DNA of 63,201 nucleotides from Clostridia bacterium (GTDB lineage: Bacteria > Bacillota > Clostridia > Christensenellales > Aristaeellaceae): assembly GCA_017465155.1 (NCBI GenBank), contig JAFTWV010000001.1, forward strand, positions 1 to 63,201. Reading direction: 5' to 3'. The translations under genes and the position numbers were made by a program. Of the stretch, positions 42,491-51,365 are shown piece by piece (positions within the stretch are counted from its first letter, which is position 1; the number at the start of each line of letters is the position of its first letter). The notes beneath the pieces were generated by a model. The model saw nothing but the letters and a program-made list of their open reading frames with translations. It ran no database searches and was not told the DNA's origin.

Positions 42491-45400
42491 ATGAGAAGAA
42501 ATGACTGGCTGAGGAGAATGTCGGCGCTGCTGATGGCGTTTATGCTGACGATCTCGGGCTATGCTCTGCCGTCGCGGGCGGCAGAAGCCGCGGAGCGTAC
42601 GGAAGCACAGTATGTGTTCACGGATTATGAGCACGGCTATCATCTGGTGTCGTTTCTGGACGGCTACAATGTGCTGGCGTTCGGCAATGCATACTCCGAG
42701 CTGCACATGATGGGCGCTATCCTCGTGCAGGGTACCTATTCCGGCGGCTGGAGCAATTCCGGCTTTGCCGACGGCGAGAATCTGCCGCCATCCTATGTCA
42801 AGGGAATGATTCTTGCGCCGAATTCCGTGTACAATTCCCGCAATCACAGCAATGTCGCGCCGCTGTATGTCGGCTCCGGCAACGAGGTGGAGAGCTGGGA
42901 GTCCAACGGCACGACGTATTACAGCGTCAATGGCCTGCGCACGGGCAACAACAGCACCACGCCTGTCTATGTGAGCAATGATTTCTTCAGTTTTGAGGAG
43001 GCCTATGCCGTCATCAAGGCGGATCAGGCGACGATGGTGGCCCGCGGTACTGTGGTCAGGCCGGACGAAAACAACATTATCACCGTTCAGGCCGGCGATA
43101 ATGTGATCATCGAGTCGCTGGAGGGCGTGACGAGCATCAACATTATCGGTGATCCGACCTCCAGGATGAATACCACCATCAACATCATGGACAGCGGCGA
43201 TGTCAAGGTTCCCATGGAGCTCTTTGACGGCAGCCAGCCTGCTGTCCGCGAGCAGAATGAGGCGGGTACCGCCGTTGTGTTCAACTTCCCCAACGCCGAC
43301 TCTGTCGAGCTGCCCACCCAGAACTGGGTTGGTCATGTGATCGCGCCCGATGCAGACGTGACGCAGTATTCCGGCAACTTTAACGGCTGCATCATCTGCG
43401 AGGATCTCTACACGGGCGCTGAGGGCCACGTGTACAATTATAATACCACCGATACCTCCTGGGATACCGTTTTCAGCCTTGAAAAGGTATGGAACGACGG
43501 CAATGACGCCGAAGGACGCCGCCCCAGCTACATCGAGGTGCAGCTGCTGGCGAATGGCCAGCCCTACGGCAGCAAGGTGCGCATGACTCCCGATGCGTCG
43601 GGGGCATGGTACCATGTCTGGAACTCCCTGCCGGAAACGGATGACAGCGGCAGGAAGATTGATTACACTGTTGCCGAGGTGAACGTGCCTGACGGCTATA
43701 CCTCCGAATATGTGGATTCCACCCAGACACTGATCAATACCTATGAATATGAAGAGATCGACATCCGCGGCACGAAGACCTGGGCAGGGGAGGGGGCATT
43801 CGGCTCCCGCATGCGGCCGCCCTATCTGACGGTCTATCTGTATGCCAACGGCGAGGAGGTCGCGAAGCAGACCATCACGGTAGACAGCAATCCGACTCAG
43901 TCCTATGTGTTTGAGAATCTGCCCAAGTATAAGGACGGAAAGGAAATCAGGTACACCGTTCATGAGGACACGGTGCCCAACTACATCGGCGAAACGGACG
44001 GCTACAACCTGATCAATACCTGGGGCGGCGAGACGGTAGAAATCCATGGCGTCAAGACGTGGAACGACGATAACAACCGCGACGGCCTGCGCCCCGACAG
44101 CATTACCATTCAACTGCTGGCGGACGGTACGGTGATTGAGGAGCACATTTCCAGCGCGTCCAGCGGTTGGGCATGGCACTTTACCAACCTGCCCAAGAAC
44201 AATGCCGACGGCAGCGAAATCATCTACACCATCCGGGAAAAGACCGTTCCCAGCGGCTATACCACGCAGGTGAGCGGCTATGACGTCATCAACACCCATG
44301 AGATTGAGACCATCGACCTTTCCGGCCGCAAGACGTGGGACGACGACGGCAACAACGATGGTCTGCGTCCAGCCAGCATCACGGTCATCCTGCTGGCGGA
44401 TCAGGCGGAGGTGTCGCGGCAGGTGGTGACGGCTGCCAACGGCTGGAGCTGGTCCTTTGAGGATATGCCCAGGTATTACGGCGGCAAGGAGATCCGTTAC
44501 ACGGTGACGGAGCTGCCGGTGGAGGGCTACACGGCACATCCCTCCGGCATGAACATGACCAACACGCACGTCAATGAGACAGTGGAGGTTTCCGGCAGCA
44601 AGACCTGGGCGGACAATGACGACAACGATGGTCTGCGTCCGGCCAGCATCACCATCCGTCTGCTGCAGGACGGCACGCAGTACGCAGTCCGGACGGTCAC
44701 GGAGGCCGACGGCTGGGCCTGGTCCTTCACTGATCTGCCCAAATACACCGGCGGCAAGGAGCATGTCTATACCATCACGGAGGATGCTGTGTCCGGGTAT
44801 ACCGCCGCGGTTTCCGGCTACGATGTGACCAATACGCATGTCGGCGAAACCGTTGACATCAGCGGCGTGAAAACCTGGGCTGACAATGACAATCAGGATG
44901 GCCTGCGTCCGTACAGCATCTGGATCCGCCTCTGGGACGGCGCGACCGAGGTTGCTGCCCATGAGGTCGATGCAAATGACAACTGGGCCTGGTCCTTCAC
45001 GAACCTGCCCAAGTATGACAACGGCCGCGAGATCGTCTATACCATCACGGAGGACGCTGTGCCCGGTTACACCACGACGGTTTCCGGCTACAATGTGACC
45101 AACACACACACGACCGAGACCATTGACGTCAGCGGCGCCAAAACCTGGGACGACAACGATAATAACGATGGCAAGCGTCCATCCAGCATAACGATCCGCC
45201 TGTGGAACGGAGATACGGAGATTGCCAGCAAATCGGTCACGGCGGCGGACGGCTGGGCATGGAGCTTCACCGATCTGCCCAGGTACGAAAACGGCGGCCA
45301 TGAGATCGTCTATACCATCTCCGAGGATGCAGTCCATGAGTACAGCACCGTCATCAGCGGCTATGACGTGATCAATTCCTATGACACGGAGTACACGCAG

Positions 45401-47431
45401 GTGACCGGCTATAAGACCTGGGACGATGATGAGAATAACGACGGTAAGCGTCCGGCGAGCATTGTCATCAACCTGCTGGCGGACGGCGTGGAGATCGACC
45501 AGAAGACTGTGACTGCTGCAGACAACTGGCAGGGCAGCTTTACCGGTCTGCCCAAGTACAAGGATGGCCGGGAGATCGTTTACACCATCACCGAGGATCC
45601 CGTGACGGACTACACCACCGTCATCCATGGCTTCAATGTGGTGAACAGCTACGAGACCGAGCACTTCACCATGTCCGGCAGCAAAACCTGGAACGACAAT
45701 GGCGATCAGGACGGTATGCGCCCCGATTCCATCACCATTCGTCTCTTGGCCAACGGTGTGGAGATTGCGCATCAGGTGATTGATGAGGAGGATAACTGGG
45801 CGTGGGTGTTCCAGCTCCTGCCTAAATATGCCAACGGCGTGGAGATCGTATACACGATCACCGAGGATCCTGTCCCTGGCTATACCACTGACATCACCGG
45901 CGATGCGACGCGCTACACTGTCACCAACACGCATGAAACGGAAACGACCAGCGTGTCCGGCAGCAAGACGTGGGATGACGCGGAGAATCAGGATGGCAAG
46001 CGCCCCGCGAGCATCGTCATCAACCTGCTGGCGAACGGCGTAGAGGTAGATCAGAAGACCGTAACCGCCGCAAACGGCTGGATGTGGAGCTTTACCGACC
46101 TGCCGAAGTACGCAAACGGTGAGGAAATCGTCTACACCATTACAGAGGACTCCGTAGCGGACTACACCACCGTGGTTGACGGCTACAACGTGACGAACAG
46201 CTACGAAACGGAAACGACCAGCGTGTCCGGCAGCAAGACGTGGGACGACGCGGAGAATCAGGATGGCAAGCGTCCCGCGAGCATCGTCATCAACCTGCTG
46301 GCCGATGGCGTAGAGGTAGATCAGAAGACCGTAACCGCTGCAAACGGCTGGATGTGGAGCTTCACTGACCTGCCGAAGTACGCAAACGGTGAGGAAATCG
46401 TCTACACCATTACAGAGGACGCCGTAGCGGACTACACCACCGTGGTTGACGGCTACAATGTGACGAACAGCTACGAAACGGAAACGACCAGCGTGTCCGG
46501 CAGCAAAATCTGGTTCGATGCAGATGACGTCCATGGCGATCGTCCGGACAGCATCACCATTCATCTGCTGGCAGACGGCGTCAAGGTGGCGTCCAGGAAA
46601 GTCACTGAGGCCGATGAATGGAGCTGGACCTTCACAGAACTGCCCAAGTACAGCGGCAGCCGCCTGATCAAGTATACCATCGAAGAGGAGCCTGTTGAGA
46701 AATACGACACGGTGATTGATGGCTATGACGTGATCAACGCCTACTTTGGCACCACCTTCCGGGTGACCAAGGAGTGGCAGGGCGAACATGGCGGACAGAT
46801 CACCCTGACGCTCTATGCAGATGGTGTGAAGCTGAATCCCCAGCCGCCGGTAACCCGTATGGGAGATGTATACCTCTGGGAGAATCTGCCCCTGTGCAAT
46901 CCGGATGGTTCTGAGATCGTCTACTACGCGATGGAAAAATTCATGGATGGCTACATGACCATCTATGACAACGCAGCGCCCTATGCGCATGTCTCCGACC
47001 GCGTGTATGACGGCGGTACGATCATCAACCGGCAGACGACGGATGTGTTTGTCCGCAAGGTATGGACGGGCCTGAGCGAAGGAGAGACGCCGCCGGAGAT
47101 CGAGCTGATCCTGTACTGCAACGGCAAGCCTGTGGATTATCCGCAGCCCGCGCCGGATCAGTACGGCTGGTACAAGTACTACAATCTGCCTGCGACGGTC
47201 AATGGCGCGCCTGCCGTTTACACGGTCAGGGAAGCCTCAATGGCAGGCTATTTCGCCACCTACACCAATACAAACGGCGAGCAGGGTGCGGCTTATGACG
47301 ATGGCGTGATCACCAACCATAAGGTGCCCGCCACCGGCGATGAAACGCCGTTGCTGCTGCTGACGGCAATGCTGGCAGTATCCGTGGCCGGTCTGGGACT
47401 GATGGTACTGCAGCGCCGCAGGCATGCGTGA
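42491..47431 (+). CDS. Choice-of-anchor A / Cna_B-repeat surface adhesin with VPATG sorting signal
   Basis: 1646 residues. A signal peptide (about 1-34) is followed by a choice-of-anchor A domain at about 45-320 (NVLAFGNAYSELHMMGAIL, VIAPDADVTQYSGNFNG). Then come 14 Cna_B domains of about 90 residues from 326 to 1608. Most keep the Lys of K-T-W, the Glu of Y-T-I-T-E and the Asn of V-T-N, the trio that forms Lys-Asn isopeptide bonds, so the stalk should be rigid and protease-resistant. V1612-PATG, a hydrophobic helix and an RRRHA tail form the sorting signal. ATG has GAGAGG upstream. The sortase gene directly downstream probably anchors it. An adhesin or scaffold role is inferred. Confidence 0.92.
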   Translation: MRRNDWLRRMSALLMAFMLTISGYALPSRAAEAAERTEAQYVFTDYEHGYHLVSFLDGYNVLAFGNAYSELHMMGAILVQGTYSGGWSNSGFADGENLPPSYVKGMILAPNSVYNSRNHSNVAPLYVGSGNEVESWESNGTTYYSVNGLRTGNNSTTPVYVSNDFFSFEEAYAVIKADQATMVARGTVVRPDENNIITVQAGDNVIIESLEGVTSINIIGDPTSRMNTTINIMDSGDVKVPMELFDGSQPAVREQNEAGTAVVFNFPNADSVELPTQNWVGHVIAPDADVTQYSGNFNGCIICEDLYTGAEGHVYNYNTTDTSWDTVFSLEKVWNDGNDAEGRRPSYIEVQLLANGQPYGSKVRMTPDASGAWYHVWNSLPETDDSGRKIDYTVAEVNVPDGYTSEYVDSTQTLINTYEYEEIDIRGTKTWAGEGAFGSRMRPPYLTVYLYANGEEVAKQTITVDSNPTQSYVFENLPKYKDGKEIRYTVHEDTVPNYIGETDGYNLINTWGGETVEIHGVKTWNDDNNRDGLRPDSITIQLLADGTVIEEHISSASSGWAWHFTNLPKNNADGSEIIYTIREKTVPSGYTTQVSGYDVINTHEIETIDLSGRKTWDDDGNNDGLRPASITVILLADQAEVSRQVVTAANGWSWSFEDMPRYYGGKEIRYTVTELPVEGYTAHPSGMNMTNTHVNETVEVSGSKTWADNDDNDGLRPASITIRLLQDGTQYAVRTVTEADGWAWSFTDLPKYTGGKEHVYTITEDAVSGYTAAVSGYDVTNTHVGETVDISGVKTWADNDNQDGLRPYSIWIRLWDGATEVAAHEVDANDNWAWSFTNLPKYDNGREIVYTITEDAVPGYTTTVSGYNVTNTHTTETIDVSGAKTWDDNDNNDGKRPSSITIRLWNGDTEIASKSVTAADGWAWSFTDLPRYENGGHEIVYTISEDAVHEYSTVISGYDVINSYDTEYTQVTGYKTWDDDENNDGKRPASIVINLLADGVEIDQKTVTAADNWQGSFTGLPKYKDGREIVYTITEDPVTDYTTVIHGFNVVNSYETEHFTMSGSKTWNDNGDQDGMRPDSITIRLLANGVEIAHQVIDEEDNWAWVFQLLPKYANGVEIVYTITEDPVPGYTTDITGDATRYTVTNTHETETTSVSGSKTWDDAENQDGKRPASIVINLLANGVEVDQKTVTAANGWMWSFTDLPKYANGEEIVYTITEDSVADYTTVVDGYNVTNSYETETTSVSGSKTWDDAENQDGKRPASIVINLLADGVEVDQKTVTAANGWMWSFTDLPKYANGEEIVYTITEDAVADYTTVVDGYNVTNSYETETTSVSGSKIWFDADDVHGDRPDSITIHLLADGVKVASRKVTEADEWSWTFTELPKYSGSRLIKYTIEEEPVEKYDTVIDGYDVINAYFGTTFRVTKEWQGEHGGQITLTLYADGVKLNPQPPVTRMGDVYLWENLPLCNPDGSEIVYYAMEKFMDGYMTIYDNAAPYAHVSDRVYDGGTIINRQTTDVFVRKVWTGLSEGETPPEIELILYCNGKPVDYPQPAPDQYGWYKYYNLPATVNGAPAVYTVREASMAGYFATYTNTNGEQGAAYDDGVITNHKVPATGDETPLLLLTAMLAVSVAGLGLMVLQRRRHA
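43470..47320 (+). repeat. Fourteen Cna_B repeats, two nearly identical at DNA level
   Basis: Units average 270 bp. The ones beginning near 45951 and 46221 are almost identical, and the next repeat at 46491 starts with the same bases, showing recent duplication and a likely site for copy-number change. Confidence 0.9.
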
Positions 47432-47474
47432 TGCAGGAATGCTGCGTGCGGATGCATTTGTCTGAATGACTTGC

Positions 47475-47526
47475 GGCACAGCCGCCCGGGATGATCGCAG
47501 GCCGATCCGGAACGGGCGACTGTGCC
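47475..47526 (+). terminator. Hairpin between adhesin and sortase genes
   Basis: GGCACAG and CGCCCG pair with CGGGCG and CTGTGCC around a large loop. T bases are few, so readthrough to the sortase is expected; it may set the adhesin-to-sortase ratio. Confidence 0.5.
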
Positions 47527-47561
47527 GTCTTGTACATGGCTGCTGAAAGGAGGAGACTCGT

Positions 47562-48467
47562 GTGCGGGCACGCAATTATTACCGCAAGCGTCCCAGCCCC
47601 TGGCCGCGGCGGATTCTGGCGGCGCTGCTGACGGGAATGCTCGCGTATGCAGCGGTAAGTCTCATCCGCTATGGGGTACAGCAGCAGCAATCCCGCGCCA
47701 TACAGGAAGAGCTGCAGGCGGCGATCTGCACGGAAATGCCCGTGGATACGCCGATTGTCACCGCGCCTCCTGCCGCGCAGGAGCAGAATACGCCTGCGTT
47801 CACTTCCGTGCCGCGTCCCAGCGCTACTCCGACACTGGAGCCCTGGCGTACGCCGGAGATCCTCTTTGCCTACCAGAGCCTGTATGAAAAGAACAACGAC
47901 CTGATCGGCTGGCTGAAGATGGATCGGCTCTATCGTGTTGATTTTGCGGTGGTGCAGCGGGATCAGGCCTACTATCTGCGCCGGGATTTTTACGGCAAGA
48001 GCAACATGAACGGCACAGCCTTTCTGGATGCAGCAAACAGGATCTGGCCCCGGGATGACAACCTGATCATCTATGCGCACAATATGAAGAGCGGCGAGAT
48101 GTTCGGTGAGCTGAAGAAGCTGATGAACGAAGTTTACTATCGTGAAGCGCCGCTGACACGGTTCAATACGATTTACGAGCGGGGGACATATGTGCCTGTG
48201 GCGGTGGTGCTGTGCACCGTGGCGCAGGGCGACGAATTCTTCAACTTCTACACGCGCAGCTTCCGCAATGCGGCGGAGTTCAACCGTTTCATTGACCGTG
48301 CGCGGGAGCTGTCGAAAGTTCATCCGCCTTATGATGTGCGCTATGGGGACGATCTGCTGACGCTCGTTACCTGCTATGACGATGCGGATACGCAGCGTCT
48401 GGTGGTAATCCTGCGCCGCGTCCGGGATGACGAGGATCCGGCGGTGCTGGCTGTCAGATGGAAATGA
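47562..48467 (+). CDS. Class B sortase (partner of the VPATG adhesin)
   Basis: 301 residues from a GTG start with AAAGGAGG at 8 nt. An N-terminal membrane helix at about 12-35 is followed by a Pro/Thr linker and the sortase domain. The catalytic trio is H173 (IIYAHNMKSGEMFG), C271 (LVTCYDD) and R279 (TQRLVVI). The H-N-M-x-x-G-x-M-F pattern and helix-rich inserts mark class B. It cleaves sorting signals of exported proteins and links them to the wall or to each other. Its position 130 bp after the adhesin suggests a dedicated pair. Confidence 0.92.
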   Translation: MRARNYYRKRPSPWPRRILAALLTGMLAYAAVSLIRYGVQQQQSRAIQEELQAAICTEMPVDTPIVTAPPAAQEQNTPAFTSVPRPSATPTLEPWRTPEILFAYQSLYEKNNDLIGWLKMDRLYRVDFAVVQRDQAYYLRRDFYGKSNMNGTAFLDAANRIWPRDDNLIIYAHNMKSGEMFGELKKLMNEVYYREAPLTRFNTIYERGTYVPVAVVLCTVAQGDEFFNFYTRSFRNAAEFNRFIDRARELSKVHPPYDVRYGDDLLTLVTCYDDADTQRLVVILRRVRDDEDPAVLAVRWK

Positions 48468-48481
48468 AAACGAATACTCAG

Positions 48482-48516
48482 AGGCGCTCCTGTGCAATGC
48501 CTGCATGGGGGCGCTT
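48482..48516 (+). terminator. Terminator after the sortase gene
   Basis: AGGCGC..CC...TGCA pairs with TGCA...GG..GCGCT, followed by TTTGTG, before the next promoter at 48602. Confidence 0.7.
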
Positions 48517-48601
48517 TGTGTATGATGAGGAAGATATCCTGGACTTCAAATGAAATATGGAAGATTTTACGTCTTTAAGAAGGAAAAAGCAGATATAATA
48601 C

Positions 48602-48630
48602 TTGAAAATTGATATTCGGTCGTATACAAT
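48602..48630 (+). promoter_or_regulatory. Promoter for the two-component system
   Basis: TTGAAA, 17-bp spacer, TACAAT. A perfect 12-bp palindrome (ATGATATATCAT, 48638-48649) lies just past the expected start site and may be a regulator site. Confidence 0.7.
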
Positions 48631-48702
48631 ATGTAGTATGATATATCATGTCTCCGATATGCACTGAAGAAAAAGGAGCGGCTGACGGAAAGGATCAGAA
48701 CG

Positions 48703-50508
48703 ATGAAGAAGATGCCTCGCGGTGTGCTGCTGCAGGCGGTGCTGCTGGCGCTGAGTCTGCTGGTGCTGCTGGTTCGTTCGTGGAACAGCAGCCAGCCGGT
48801 GCGGCCGCCGGTGAAGCCGCAGTCCTTTATCGGTGAATACAGCCGTGACGGAGCGAACTGGCAGGCGCTGGCGGAGCTTCCTGAAGACCTTGGCGAGTGG
48901 GACATGCTGTATCTGCGCGGAAACTTTGGCCGGACGATCAACGCAGACCGCGAGGTGTATTTCTATCTGGATCATCTGTGGATAACGCTGGAGGTGGACG
49001 GGCAGGAATGGCTGGACACCGTTCCGCAGACGCATGCAGATGCGCGGGACAGGTGCGGAAAGCGCTGGCAGGCATGGAAAAGCCCGGGCGTCGGAGAGGA
49101 TTCGCTGATCAGCATCCGGCTGCAGCAGGCGCACCGCTTCGGCAACAACGGGGCGTTCGAGGCGTTTCTGGAGTCGATTTATGTAGGCGACTCAATCATT
49201 GTGGAGGACATGCTTCTCCAGCAGGGACAGATGGCTCGGGTGACCGGCTATGTCGTGGGCATCCTGGCGGTTGCGCTGCTCAGCGGAGCGGTTGTGTTCC
49301 GGATGATGCATGTGCCGACGGGCAGCAGCCTGTGGGCAATCTCCATCAGCGCGCTGTCGATGTGCGGCTACATCGTGCTGGATACGCCGGATGTGTCGCT
49401 GTGGAATGATCTGATTGTGTTTAATACCTATGGCAAGCTTCTCAGCATGATGAACGCGGGCCTGGGGCTCCTGTCCTTTGCGTCGATCGGGATGAAAACG
49501 GCGGCGCGTCGGCTGAGCAGCTGGGTGATGACGGCACTGGGCCTGTTTGACGTGATGCTCCTCTTGCCGTGTCTGTGCGGTGTGGTGCTGATCTGTCATG
49601 TCGAGCCGTTGTGGCTCACGGTGCAGAGCGTGGCAGGCGTGCTGATCCTGGTGTGCTGCTTCTGCGAGCATCTGAATCATCGGCCGAAAAGGGAACAATG
49701 GCTGCAGGTATTTGGACAGTTTGAGTTGATGATTGTGCTGACGGACAGCGTGCTCTGGCTGCATGGCTGGCAGTATGGCGGATGGGGCGCCAAGATCGGC
49801 TTCATTGTGCTGTATGTGACCTATTTGCTGTGGGTGCTGTGGGAGCTGCCGGAGAAGTACCGGCAGGCTATGCGCGCCACGGAGATGGAACGGGAGCTGC
49901 AGGAAAGCCGCATGCAGATGATGCTCAGCCAGATCAAACCGCATTTTCTGTACAATTCCCTGACGGCGGTCATGGATCTGTGCGACCGGGATCCCCGCAA
50001 GGCGAAGCAGGCGATCGTTGATTTTTCGCGTTATCTGCGGGCAAACCTGGATTCCCTGACCTGCAGGAAGCTGGTTCCCTTTGAAAGGGAACTGCGGCAC
50101 ACGCAGGTGTATCTGCGGCTGGAGCAGCTGCGATTCGGCGACAGGCTGAAGGTGTGCTATGATATTCAGGCGGAGCATTTCCTGCTGCCGGCGCTGTCCC
50201 TGCAGCCGCTGGTGGAAAATGCCGTCAAGCATGGCCTGACTGCCAAGGCGGAGGGCGGCACGATTACCATTGCAGTCCGGGCTGAAGCAGAGGGCATATG
50301 CATTACCGTGACGGACGACGGCATTGGCTTTGACGCCGGTGCGCAGGCAGCGGAGGAACGAACTCATGTTGGCCTGCAGAATGTACGGGAGCGCCTGTCA
50401 GCCATCTGCGGCGGTACGCTGACAATCAACAGCACGCCGGGCAGCGGTACTGCTGCACAGGTGTACATCCCAAAGGAGATCAAAAATGAAGATTATGGCG
50501 ATCGATGA
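48703..50508 (+). CDS. Sensor histidine kinase with extracellular domain and multi-helix membrane region
   Basis: 601 residues. An N-terminal helix (about 8-27) leads to an extracellular region to about 170, rich in beta strands and Trp, resembling the jelly-roll sensor of 7TMR-DISM proteins. About seven membrane helices follow (175-385). The cytoplasmic kinase belongs to the LytS/YesM-type His_kinase family: H414 in QIKPHFLYNSL is the phosphorylation site, and LVENAVKHGL plus DDGIGFD bind ATP. Its 3' end overlaps the response regulator gene by 23 bp. It probably senses an outside ligand and controls the pilus operon that follows. Confidence 0.9.
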   Translation: MKKMPRGVLLQAVLLALSLLVLLVRSWNSSQPVRPPVKPQSFIGEYSRDGANWQALAELPEDLGEWDMLYLRGNFGRTINADREVYFYLDHLWITLEVDGQEWLDTVPQTHADARDRCGKRWQAWKSPGVGEDSLISIRLQQAHRFGNNGAFEAFLESIYVGDSIIVEDMLLQQGQMARVTGYVVGILAVALLSGAVVFRMMHVPTGSSLWAISISALSMCGYIVLDTPDVSLWNDLIVFNTYGKLLSMMNAGLGLLSFASIGMKTAARRLSSWVMTALGLFDVMLLLPCLCGVVLICHVEPLWLTVQSVAGVLILVCCFCEHLNHRPKREQWLQVFGQFELMIVLTDSVLWLHGWQYGGWGAKIGFIVLYVTYLLWVLWELPEKYRQAMRATEMERELQESRMQMMLSQIKPHFLYNSLTAVMDLCDRDPRKAKQAIVDFSRYLRANLDSLTCRKLVPFERELRHTQVYLRLEQLRFGDRLKVCYDIQAEHFLLPALSLQPLVENAVKHGLTAKAEGGTITIAVRAEAEGICITVTDDGIGFDAGAQAAEERTHVGLQNVRERLSAICGGTLTINSTPGSGTAAQVYIPKEIKNEDYGDR

Positions 50509-51268
50509 TGAGCGCGCTGCGCTGAACGTACTGTGCAGTGCCATCCGTGAAGCGGAACCGGAGGCGGAGATCGCTGCGTTTCAGTCGCCGGCAGAGGCGC
50601 TGAAGCATGCGCAGGAATCGGCGTTTGACGTGGTATTTCTGGACATCAGCATGTATGAGATGAATGGTCTGGAGCTGGCGCGCCGTCTCAAGGAGCTTCA
50701 TCCGCACCTCAATTTTATCTTCGTGACCGGCTATGGAGAATATGCGGGCGAGGCGATCAGTATCCGTGCCAGCGGATACCTGCAAAAACCCGTTACAGCG
50801 GAGGATGTGTCGGAAGAGCTGCGGAATTTGCGCTATCCCCTGCCGAAGGAGCGGGCGATGATCGAGGTGCAGACCTTCGGTCATTTCGAGCTGTTCGTAC
50901 ATGGACGGATGGTGTCCTTCCCGCGGGCAAAATCCAAGGAACTGCTGGCATATCTGGTCGACCGGCGGGGTGCCGGCGTGAGCCGCAAGGAGATCGCAGC
51001 TGTCCTGTTTGAGGACAAGGCATACACCCGCAGCACGCAGGATTATGTCAATCATGTGATCAGCGATCTGCTGCATGCCCTGAAGGCGGTGCATGCTGAG
51101 CAGATGATCATTCGCAGCCGCAACAGCATTGCGGTGGATGTGGAGTGCTTTGCCTGTGATCGTTATGACTACGAGCGGGGCGATGTACAGGGCCTGAACG
51201 CCTTCCGGGGCGAATATATGGCGCAGTACAGCTGGGCGTCGGAAACGGAGGCGCTCTTCTATCGCTGA
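50486..51268 (+). CDS. Response regulator with SARP-like DNA-binding domain
   Basis: 260 residues. The receiver domain (1-118) has the acidic pair D7-D8, the phosphoacceptor D53 (VVFLDIS) and K101 (LQKPV). The C-terminal half (about 128-255) has an OmpR/SARP-like winged helix (TFGHFELFVHG, KSKELLAYLVDRRGAGVSRKE, NHVISDLLHAL) with little of the usual BTAD extension. This type is unlike the LytTR or AraC regulators commonly paired with LytS/YesM kinases. The direct repeats at 51291-51312 just downstream are its most likely target, by inference. Confidence 0.88.
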   Translation: MKIMAIDDERAALNVLCSAIREAEPEAEIAAFQSPAEALKHAQESAFDVVFLDISMYEMNGLELARRLKELHPHLNFIFVTGYGEYAGEAISIRASGYLQKPVTAEDVSEELRNLRYPLPKERAMIEVQTFGHFELFVHGRMVSFPRAKSKELLAYLVDRRGAGVSRKEIAAVLFEDKAYTRSTQDYVNHVISDLLHALKAVHAEQMIIRSRNSIAVDVECFACDRYDYERGDVQGLNAFRGEYMAQYSWASETEALFYR

Positions 51269-51290
51269 AGCGTGTGGTGAAACAGGTTTT

Positions 51291-51312
51291 TGTCATACAT
51301 TATGTCATACAT
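51291..51312 (+). promoter_or_regulatory. Two 10-bp direct repeats before the pilus operon
   Basis: TGTCATACAT occurs at 51291-51300 and again at 51303-51312, a 12-bp period (about one helical turn). The second copy overlaps the candidate -35 box, as expected for an activator of the response-regulator type. Confidence 0.6.
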
Positions 51313-51330
51313 GGCATGTAATAATATAAC
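51302..51330 (+). promoter_or_regulatory. Candidate pilus operon promoter
   Basis: A weak -35 (ATGTCA), 17-bp spacer and TATAAC, 36 bp before the ATG at 51366. The poor -35 box suggests a need for an activator. Confidence 0.5.
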
Positions 51331-51365
51331 AATGCAGTATTTTGGCGATGGAAGGAGGGGTACGG

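Noticed and set aside
42422-46990. A 1522-codon open frame antisense to the Cna_B adhesin
   Set aside because: It is an artefact of the biased codon use of the repeats; it has no ribosome site and its translation lacks recognisable domains.
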